A stretch of DNA of 64,000 nucleotides from JABAQJ01 sp046327745 (GTDB taxonomy: Bacteria; Gemmatimonadota; Gemmatimonadetes; Gemmatimonadales; Gemmatimonadaceae): the NCBI GenBank assembly GCA_046327745.1, contig JAXLXV010000018.1, positions 1 through 64,000 on the forward strand. Direction: 5' to 3'. A program made the translations under genes and the position numbers. The notes beneath the pieces are model-generated. The model saw only the letters and a list, made by a program, of their open reading frames with translations, made no database searches and had not been told where the DNA came from. This document shows positions 52,421 through 59,592 of this stretch, one piece after another. Each line of letters starts with the position of its first letter. Positions within the stretch are counted from its first letter, which is position 1.

Positions 52421-54694
52421 CTACCATTTCATCACGCCCAACACATCGGAGTAATCGTCCGTCCAGACTCTCGCGCTCGAGAATGGCGGGAAGATGTTCC
52501 ACCCTTTTAGCCTGACGAGTGGTGATAAGGTCTGAACCTTCGGCGCCATCACCGCCCACCGGGAGCCATAGTACATCTTGAAACGCTGCTCCTTGGTCAC
52601 GTCCATGTCACCGACCACGCCAGGGATCTTGGCGTCGATGGCCAGTGAGAAGAGCACCGGCCGCAGCTCCAGGTACCGGTTGCTGATATGAAAGACCACG
52701 GCCCCGCCGGGACGCAGCTTCCGCAAGTACATCGCCAGAGCCTCGCGGGTCATCAGGTGCACCGGAATTGCGTCGGAGCTGAAGGCGTCCAGGATGATCA
52801 GGTCAAACGTTGAATCCGGTTCGTGAGCCAGGGACTGCCTGGCGTCTCCCAGCTTCACGTCGATCTGGGGCGGACAATCCTTCAGGTACGTGAACAATCG
52901 CGGATTCCGTGCGATCGTCGGCACCAACGGATCGATCTCATAGTACGTCCAGCGTTCGTCGGGTCGTCCAAAGCATGACGTGGCGCCCGAGCCCAAGCCT
53001 ACGACAGCCACCCGCCGCTGCGGCACCTCGGGCAACAGCTTCGACATGATTTCGCCAAACGGACCCTCCGCGTGATAGTACGTCAGCGGGTCGCGCCGAT
53101 GCTCGGCCAGCCAGTTCTGGCCACCATGCGTGGTCGTACCGTGCTGCAGAATGTGGTATTGGTAAATGCGCCGCACCTTGTACACGCCAAAGAACGATCG
53201 CGCCTGAAACAACGTGTCGGGATCGTTTGCATCCGCGGCGCGCACACCGGCATAGATGGCTCCGACCGAAAGGGCCAGCCGCAACGGTCGGCGATACGCG
53301 AATCCCGCGAGCAGCGCCGCGCCGCCGAGGAAGATGTTCATGCCGTACGTTCCCCACTCATCGGGCGGCGTCGGCAGCTTCATTGCCGCGAAGATTGCCG
53401 CAAACATCACGGCCGGCACCAGCAGGTCAAACAATTGCGACTGCCGAGTCCCCATGGTGCGAGATCCGTGTGGACGCAGGCCCAGGGCGATGATCAAGGC
53501 GAACGGATACTCCACGACCGTCTTGTACAACACCGGTGCCACCAGGACGTTGAAGGCGCCGCCCAGTACGCCCCCTAACGACATCCAGAGATAGAACTCC
53601 GTCAGATGCTCCGGCGAAGGACGCGAATCCGCCAGCTCGCGGTGGCACACCATCGTCGTGACAAAAAACGCCACCAGGTGCGTGGTGCTCTGGATGGAAA
53701 TGCGGCGACTTCCTCCCATCGTGATCAGCACGATCAAGGCCAGCGATAGAATCAGCTGCAACCATAGCATCAGGTCGCGATTCAACGGAGGCTTGTTGGC
53801 AAAGACCAGCACGAACGTCAGCAGGTACAACGCCAACGGGACCACCCAAAGGAACGGAACTGCCGCGATGTCCGTGCTCAGGTAGGTCGTGACGCCGACC
53901 AGCAGGCTCGAAGGCGCGAACGAGAGAAGCAACCAGCGCAATCGCCACGCGCGGTTGGGTACTATCGCGCGTGACGCGGGCGTAGCCGCCGCCGATGAAA
54001 CCGGCATCGCCGCATCCCGTGGAAAGCGGCGCGCAACCACTGCGCACCCCACGATCAACGCCAACAACCCGAGATAGATCAGCAACCACAGCCGGCTCTG
54101 CTCCCCCAACCGTAGGCTGGGCTCAATGAGCACCGGGTACGAAAGCAGGGCGGCAAAACTCCCAAGGTTACTCGCGGCGTACAGAAAGTACGGATTGTGA
54201 GCCGCAGGATGCCGAAGACCGGCGAACCATCGTTGCAGCATTGGCGCCCCCGCCGACAGCAGTACGAACGGCAGGCCCAGCGACGCACTCAAGAGCCCCA
54301 GCAGGTATGGGATCGGCAACGATGAAGCCGGGGGCTCACGCCAGCCCGCCGCGACATGCAGGGGCAGGAACAGCAGCGCTACCGCCAACAGCGCTAAATG
54401 CAAAACTGCCTGCCTTCCCGCCGGCAGCCATCGTGAACTCAGGTGGGCATACAAGTACCCGACCAGCAGGGCCCCTTGGAAAAACAACAGGGCGGTGTTC
54501 CACACCGCCGGGGTCCCACCAAGCAACGGCAGCACCATCTTGGTGAACATCGGCTGGACCGAGAACAGCAGCGTAGCATTGACGAAGATGGCCGCCGAAA
54601 ACAGCAGCAGCACGGACCAATTCTTCCACAACGCGCTTTCGGGTCCTGTTGCCGGAGCAGCAGCCGAGCTTCTCGAGGTCGTCTCGTCAGACAT
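52421..54694 (-). CDS. Membrane-fused spermidine synthase-like protein
   Basis: A 757-residue two-part protein. The first about 450 residues hold roughly 12 membrane helices (NWSVLLLFSAAIFVNATLLF, LPLLGGTPAVWNTALLFFQG, FAPSSLLVGVTTYLSTDIA). The C-terminal domain is a spermidine synthase-type Rossmann methyltransferase fold: VAVVGLGSGATSCFGRPDE, WTYYEIDPLVPTIARNPRL, DSTFDLIILDAFSSDAIPVH, RKLRPGGAVVFHISNRYLEL. This 'fused MFS/spermidine synthase' class is widespread in bacteria; polyamine formation is not established for it. It is transcribed away from the TldD gene with a 278-bp gap (54695-54972) that must hold both promoters; I see no further element there. Confidence 0.9.
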   Translation of the reverse strand: MSDETTSRSSAAAPATGPESALWKNWSVLLLFSAAIFVNATLLFSVQPMFTKMVLPLLGGTPAVWNTALLFFQGALLVGYLYAHLSSRWLPAGRQAVLHLALLAVALLFLPLHVAAGWREPPASSLPIPYLLGLLSASLGLPFVLLSAGAPMLQRWFAGLRHPAAHNPYFLYAASNLGSFAALLSYPVLIEPSLRLGEQSRLWLLIYLGLLALIVGCAVVARRFPRDAAMPVSSAAATPASRAIVPNRAWRLRWLLLSFAPSSLLVGVTTYLSTDIAAVPFLWVVPLALYLLTFVLVFANKPPLNRDLMLWLQLILSLALIVLITMGGSRRISIQSTTHLVAFFVTTMVCHRELADSRPSPEHLTEFYLWMSLGGVLGGAFNVLVAPVLYKTVVEYPFALIIALGLRPHGSRTMGTRQSQLFDLLVPAVMFAAIFAAMKLPTPPDEWGTYGMNIFLGGAALLAGFAYRRPLRLALSVGAIYAGVRAADANDPDTLFQARSFFGVYKVRRIYQYHILQHGTTTHGGQNWLAEHRRDPLTYYHAEGPFGEIMSKLLPEVPQRRVAVVGLGSGATSCFGRPDERWTYYEIDPLVPTIARNPRLFTYLKDCPPQIDVKLGDARQSLAHEPDSTFDLIILDAFSSDAIPVHLMTREALAMYLRKLRPGGAVVFHISNRYLELRPVLFSLAIDAKIPGVVGDMDVTKEQRFKMYYGSRWAVMAPKVQTLSPLVRLKGWNIFPPFSSARVWTDDYSDVLGVMKW

Positions 54695-54972
54695 CGGCCG
54701 AATGTGACATGCCGGTCACGCCTCGTCCATTGCTGATGCGGCGCCCGCCTTCCCGTCGCGCGACGCCTCATCCCGCGTTTGCTACCGGTCGCCCCGTCGC
54801 CAAGGGCACTGCGCCTCGGTGTGCACGCTTCCCGCGCCCGCGGTGTCACATTTCACGCTGACACCCCTGCTCGACTGGCCCCGTATGGCCCCCGTCGACT
54901 CGCTGGCGTCGTATTCCCGAAACGCCACGAATTGGTTCGCACGGTCGTCACCCCATCACTCTGACCCTGTCC

Positions 54973-56613
54973 ATGTCTACACGAAGAGACTTCCTGAAAC
55001 ACGGCGGTGTCGCCGTCGGTGCCGTTGCCATCGGCGGCGCAATTCAGCCGGCGAGGGCATTGGGATTGTCGCCAGGCGAGCCGTTTGTGCCCACGAGCAG
55101 CGACCTGGCCCCCATGGACGCCGGGGTGAAGGACCTGCTGATGGACGCACTGAATGCAGCCAAGATGAGTGGAGCGTCCTTCGCCGACGCCCGCATTGGG
55201 CGGTACCAGCAAAACTTCGTGTTCACCCGCGAAAAGCAGATCCTGAATGTGGTGGATACGGACTCCATCGGCATTGGTATCCGCGCGCTCGTTGACGGCA
55301 CATGGGGATTTGCGGCGTCCCGCACCCTCACAACCGAAGGCGTGGCCGCCGCCGCAAAGGAAGCCGTGGCCATTGCCAAGGCTAATCGCGTCGCTCGTGA
55401 CCGCGCGGTGGAGCTGGCGCCCGCTCCGTCGCATCCCTCGGCGTCCTGGAAAAGCGCCTACGAGATCGACCCCTTTACCATTCCGGTCGAACAGAAGGCG
55501 GACCTGCTCATTCAGGCCAACACCGAGGGCATGAAGGCGCCTAACGTCAAGTATGTCTTCAGTGGGTTCTTCTTCCGGAAGATGGAACGGAACTACGCCA
55601 ATACCGACGGCTCCGTCATCAACCAGACCATCGTGCAGAGCGCCTTGCAACAGCAGTTCACCGCCGTGGCGCCAGACTTCTCCGACTTCCAGAATCGCGG
55701 CAACACACTTCCCCCCGTCGCCCGTGGCTGGGAATGGGTGCAGCAGCAGAAGGTCGTCGAGAATTCCCGCAAATGGGGAGAAGAAGCCAGCCAGAAGCTC
55801 AAGGCCAAACCCGTCGAAGTCGGCCGCTACGACCTGGTGTTGCACCCGTCGCACCTGTGGCTCACCGTGCACGAATCCGTCGCCCATCCCACAGAGCTGG
55901 ACCGGGCCATGGGCTACGAAGCGAACTACGCCGGCACCAGCTTTGTTGCACCTCCCGAGAACTTCCTCGGCAAGTTCAAGTATGGCTCGGAGTTGATGAA
56001 CATCGTCGGTGATCGATCGCAGCCCGGTGCACTCGCCACCATCGGCTATGACGACGAAGGCGTCCAACCCGATGAGTTCACCATCATCAAGAACGGTATC
56101 GTGAACGACTACCAGACCACGCGCGAGCAGGCCAGCTGGCTGCGTTGGTGGTATGACCAGCAGAAGCGACCCACCCGCTCACACGGGTGCTCGTACGCGG
56201 ACAGCTGGTCCAGCGTGCAGTTCCAACGCATGCCCAATGTGTCGTTGCAGCCGGGGAGCAAGGACCTCACGTGGGACGACCTGATCGCCGCCACCGACAA
56301 GGGCATCGGCATCATCGGCGACGGATCGTTCTCGATCGACCAGCAGCGGTACAACGCGCAGTTCGGCGGCCAGGTGTTCTACGAAATCAAGGGCGGCAAG
56401 ATTGTCGGGCTGCTCAAGGACGTCGCGTACCAAATGCGCACGCCCGATTTCTGGGGCTCCATGGACATGATCGGCGGTAAGCGTAGCTACGAAGTCTGGG
56501 GCAGTTTCTTCGACGGCAAGGGACAGCCCGGACAGGTGAACGCAGTGTCCCATGGGTCCGTTCCGGCCCGCTTCCGCAACATCAACGTTATCAACACCGG
56601 CCGGAAGGCGTGA
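54973..56613 (+). CDS. Tat-exported TldD-like metalloprotease subunit
   Basis: A 546-residue protein starting with a Tat leader (MSTRRDFLKHGGVAVGAVAI). The TldD zinc motif HExxxH is TVHESVAHPTELDRAMGYEA around residue 299. C-terminal segments NGIVNDYQTTREQ and FGGQVFYEIKGGKIVGLLKD are typical. TldD with PmbA (TldE) forms a heterodimeric protease known for microcin B17 and CcdA cleavage in the cytoplasm; a Tat leader would move this one outside the cytoplasm, unusual relative to E. coli. The PmbA-like gene follows after 11 bases. Confidence 0.9.
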   Translation: MSTRRDFLKHGGVAVGAVAIGGAIQPARALGLSPGEPFVPTSSDLAPMDAGVKDLLMDALNAAKMSGASFADARIGRYQQNFVFTREKQILNVVDTDSIGIGIRALVDGTWGFAASRTLTTEGVAAAAKEAVAIAKANRVARDRAVELAPAPSHPSASWKSAYEIDPFTIPVEQKADLLIQANTEGMKAPNVKYVFSGFFFRKMERNYANTDGSVINQTIVQSALQQQFTAVAPDFSDFQNRGNTLPPVARGWEWVQQQKVVENSRKWGEEASQKLKAKPVEVGRYDLVLHPSHLWLTVHESVAHPTELDRAMGYEANYAGTSFVAPPENFLGKFKYGSELMNIVGDRSQPGALATIGYDDEGVQPDEFTIIKNGIVNDYQTTREQASWLRWWYDQQKRPTRSHGCSYADSWSSVQFQRMPNVSLQPGSKDLTWDDLIAATDKGIGIIGDGSFSIDQQRYNAQFGGQVFYEIKGGKIVGLLKDVAYQMRTPDFWGSMDMIGGKRSYEVWGSFFDGKGQPGQVNAVSHGSVPARFRNINVINTGRKA

Positions 56614-56624
56614 GGAACTGACCA

Positions 56625-58040
56625 ATGCCACGTACACACGACACTGACGTCCTGAGCGCCCCGAGACGCCTCATGCCCCGCGACGGCGCGGCGCTGCCTA
56701 ACGGGACCGTGCTCTCTCGTGACGAGGCCCAGTCCCTCGTCGAGCGCATCACCAAGATGTCCAAAGCCGACGCGATCGAAGTGCAGATCGGAGGCGGCTA
56801 TTCCGCCAATGTCCGTTTCGCCGACAACCAGATGTCCACGGCCGGTGGAGTGACCGACTTCCAGATCGGCGTGCAGAGTTCGTTCGGACCAAAGCATGCC
56901 GTCGTCACGACCAACGAGACGACCGACGACGCTCTTCGCGCGGCCGTGGAAAAGTCTGAGCGGCTCGCCAAGCTCGCTCCAGACGACCCCGAAGCAATGC
57001 CCGAACTCGGACCACAGCAGTACGCCCCGGTCGACGCCTATTTTGCGTCGGTCGCGGACATGGACGCTGCCGAGCGAGCGAAGATCGCGCTCACCGCACT
57101 CGAACCTGCACGTGGTGCTGGCGATCTCACCGCCGCTGGCTTCCTGGTCACGAACGTTCAGGCCGGCGCGCTCGGAAACAACAAGGGACTCTTCGCTTAT
57201 CACCGCAGCACGAACGTCAACTACACGCTCACGGTCCGCACCAAAGACGGCACCGGTTCGGGCTGGGCAGGCGCTGAGCACAACGACGCGGGAAAGGTGG
57301 ACTTCCGTGGCGTCAGCGAGCGAGCCATCGAGAAGGCGCGCCTTTCGCGCAATCCGGTGGCCATCGAGCCCGGACGATACACGGTCATCATGGAGCCTCA
57401 GGCGGTCGGCGACCTGTGCCAGCTCGTGGGGTTCTACGCGGACGCGCGCTCCACGGACGAGGGGCGCTCCCCATTCGTGAAACAAGGCGGCGGCACGAAG
57501 ATCGGCGAGAAGATCATGGATGAGCGGCTGAGCATCTACGCCGACCCGCACGACCCCATGGTGCTCGCTCAACCATTCGACGGCGACGGGCTCCCGTTAG
57601 GCCGTCAGGTCTTTATCGAGAATGGCGTGCTCAAGACCCTCTACTACTCACGTTTCTGGGCGCAGAAAAAGGGCGTGCCGCCGACAGGCGCACCCACGTC
57701 CTTCCTGATGTCCGGCGGCGATGCCAGCGTAGAGGACATGATCAAGGCCACCGAGCGCGGTATTCTCGTCACCCGCCTCTGGTACCTTCGCGAAGTCGAC
57801 CCCAGAACAATTCTCTACACGGGACTCACCCGCGACGGCACCTTCCTCATTGAAAACGGAAAGATCAGCAAGTCTGTGAAGAACTTCCGGTTCAATGACT
57901 CGCCGCTCTTCATGCTCAACAACATCGAGGCGCTCGGACGCCCGGTGCGTCTCGCCGGCACTGAAGCCGGTGGGGCCGTGGTGGTCCCCGCGATTAAGGC
58001 GCGAGACTTCAACTTCACAAGCTTGAGCGACGCCGTCTGA
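56625..58040 (+). CDS. PmbA/TldE-like protein, partner of the exported TldD
   Basis: A 471-residue protein without a clear signal peptide: it starts MPRTHDTDVLSAPRRLMPRD and enters the TldD/PmbA N-terminal domain at about residue 35 (DEAQSLVERITKMSKADAIEVQIGG). As in other PmbA proteins, HExxxH is absent: the corresponding region reads MEPQAVGDLCQLVGFYADARS. The C-terminal segments RQVFIENGVLKTLYYSRFWAQ and GTFLIENGKISKSVKNFRFNDSP are typical. The gene is 11 bp from the TldD gene. If the TldD subunit is Tat-exported, this one may travel with it as a folded complex (hitchhiking), which is inference. Confidence 0.88.
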   Translation: MPRTHDTDVLSAPRRLMPRDGAALPNGTVLSRDEAQSLVERITKMSKADAIEVQIGGGYSANVRFADNQMSTAGGVTDFQIGVQSSFGPKHAVVTTNETTDDALRAAVEKSERLAKLAPDDPEAMPELGPQQYAPVDAYFASVADMDAAERAKIALTALEPARGAGDLTAAGFLVTNVQAGALGNNKGLFAYHRSTNVNYTLTVRTKDGTGSGWAGAEHNDAGKVDFRGVSERAIEKARLSRNPVAIEPGRYTVIMEPQAVGDLCQLVGFYADARSTDEGRSPFVKQGGGTKIGEKIMDERLSIYADPHDPMVLAQPFDGDGLPLGRQVFIENGVLKTLYYSRFWAQKKGVPPTGAPTSFLMSGGDASVEDMIKATERGILVTRLWYLREVDPRTILYTGLTRDGTFLIENGKISKSVKNFRFNDSPLFMLNNIEALGRPVRLAGTEAGGAVVVPAIKARDFNFTSLSDAV

Positions 58041-58108
58041 ACCGACGGGGACGCTCCACACACCGACGGCGCGTCAGGCGTCGCCTCTTCACTTCCTCGC
58101 TTCAATCC

Positions 58109-58137
58109 CAACGCGCCGAGCCTGCCTCGGCGCGTTG
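58109..58137 (+). terminator. Hairpin after the PmbA-like gene
   Basis: A perfect 12-bp stem (58109-58120 with 58126-58137) closes a 5-nt loop (CCTGC), 69 bp after the PmbA stop and 70 bp before the TPR gene start. The tail TTGTGCG is not a T-run, so termination is probable but not textbook. Confidence 0.6.
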
Positions 58138-58206
58138 TGCGTCTGCACCCCTGGAGCCGCCCTCGCAGAGGTGACGATCGCTGCCGCACTCGATAATCTC
58201 CAGTTC

Positions 58207-58980
58207 GTGAAATCGATCCGCGTACTGACCGTCCTGGCAATCTTCGCCTCCTTCCGGGGCTCCCTTGCAGCTCAAACGCCGCAAGCCGCCGTGGCCGAGG
58301 AAACGCAGCGCTTGGCCGAACAGGGGGCGGCCGCCGGCCAAGTCACGCTGGTCGATGAGGCCATTGCGGTCGTGGAACGCGCGCTCCAGAGCGCTCCCAC
58401 CGACACGGTGCTGCTGCATTACCTCGGCTACGCGTACTATCGCAAGGGCACCATTCTGGCGGTGCAAGGCCGACGCGCCGACGCCAGCCATGCCCTCGAC
58501 CAAGCCGAAGCCTCACTACGACGCGCGGCAAAGTCGCTGACTTGGCCCGAAAACGCGGCACTCCTCGGCGCCACGATCGGCCAGAAGATCGGGCTCAATA
58601 GCAACCCGTTCTCCGCCATGCGCAACGGCCCGCGATCCAACGCCGAGTTGGATCGTGCCGTGCAATTGGGTCCGAACAATCCTCGGGTGTTGCTGCTGCG
58701 TGGTATTGGCGCGTACTACAAGCCGAAGTTGTTCGGTGGTGGCCCTGAGAAGGCGGCAGAGGAACTGGAGCGAGCGCTCGCCGCCTTCGAGAGCGACAAA
58801 CCCTTACCTTCGCATCCGTCGTGGGGCCATGGGGAGGCGTGGACCTTCCTCGGTCTGGTCCGCACTCGTCAGGGCCGCATAGCCGACGCTCGCGCTGCCT
58901 ACGAACGGGCCCTCACGTTCACCCCACTCATCGTCAGCGTGCGTGACTCGCTGCTGCCGGCCTTGGTGGTGCCTCGTTAG
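58207..58980 (+). CDS. Exported tetratricopeptide-repeat protein
   Basis: I start at the GTG at 58207, which opens a signal peptide (KSIRVLTVLAIFASFRGSLAAQ); the frame is open upstream to 58135. The 257-residue product has three or so TPR-type helical hairpins: AIAVVERALQSAPTDTVLLHYLGYAYYRKG, then RADASHALDQAEASLRRAAK, a larger middle section with NPRVLLLRGIGAYYKPKLFGG, and LGLVRTRQGRIADARAAYERALTF at the end. It is likely a periplasmic protein-interaction module. Its TAG stop is inside the CGTTAGGC octamer (58975-58982). Convergent with the methyltransferase gene. Confidence 0.75.
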   Translation: MKSIRVLTVLAIFASFRGSLAAQTPQAAVAEETQRLAEQGAAAGQVTLVDEAIAVVERALQSAPTDTVLLHYLGYAYYRKGTILAVQGRRADASHALDQAEASLRRAAKSLTWPENAALLGATIGQKIGLNSNPFSAMRNGPRSNAELDRAVQLGPNNPRVLLLRGIGAYYKPKLFGGGPEKAAEELERALAAFESDKPLPSHPSWGHGEAWTFLGLVRTRQGRIADARAAYERALTFTPLIVSVRDSLLPALVVPR

Positions 58981-58983
58981 GCG

Positions 58984-59592
58984 TTACGCGCGCCCGTGTT
59001 CCAGGACGGCGGCGCAGTGCTCGAGGTCATCCGGCAGATACAGGTGCATTCCGCATGGCACAAAGCCCGCCGCACGAAACAGCCGACGCCACCACGCAGC
59101 TGGTCGCATCTCGCGCCGTGAAAAATCGCCGGTCGCATTGTCCTCTGACGTGAATACTTCGAAATAGCACACCCCGCCCGCGCGCTCGCGAAGCGTCACC
59201 AGCCCTCGTCGCAACTCGTCAGGCGCCACGTACATCAACACGCCACAGCACATCACCAGGTCCACCTGACGCGGCAGCGTCAGGCCTTCCATGGCTCCGA
59301 ACGTGCCCAGCTGGATGTTCCGCCGCTTTCCCCACCGCGCAACGGCGTACTCACTCGCATCCACACCCCAGTATTTCACCGCCGGGCGCAACTGCTGCAG
59401 CGGCGGCAGCCAATTCCCCTCGCCACAACCAACATCCAGCACGCGCCGCACCGGCCGCTCAAGCAGGTACTCGGTAGCATTCACGATGAAGCGCAGCTGC
59501 CGTGCGATGTCCTTGGCCGATTTCACCCGGTGCGTCGGGTGACGGTACCACTTGTCGAAGTACGCCTTGTCGTAGTGAGCCGGTGTGCGCAT
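58984..59592 (-). CDS. Class I SAM-dependent methyltransferase
   Basis: A 202-residue protein starting MRTPAHYDKAYFDKWYRHP with the SAM motif VRRVLDVGCGEGNWLPPLQQ, the post-motif acidic VKYWGVDASEYAV, the VDLVMCCGVLMYVAPDELRRGL motif II and CYFEVFTSEDNATGDFS. It belongs to the broad UbiE/ methyltransferase-11/12-like class; acceptor unknown. It begins immediately after the stop of the outer-membrane peptidase-like gene and is the last gene of that operon. Confidence 0.87.
   Translation of the reverse strand: MRTPAHYDKAYFDKWYRHPTHRVKSAKDIARQLRFIVNATEYLLERPVRRVLDVGCGEGNWLPPLQQLRPAVKYWGVDASEYAVARWGKRRNIQLGTFGAMEGLTLPRQVDLVMCCGVLMYVAPDELRRGLVTLRERAGGVCYFEVFTSEDNATGDFSRREMRPAAWWRRLFRAAGFVPCGMHLYLPDDLEHCAAVLEHGRA

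Noticed and set aside
54853..57572. Long minus-strand open frames opposite the TldD and PmbA genes (about 400 and 360 residues)
   Set aside because: They are antisense shadows: high GC keeps the frame open, composition is unlike a protein (histidine- and arginine-rich in an irregular way), there is no ribosome site, and the rightward genes carry clear family motifs.
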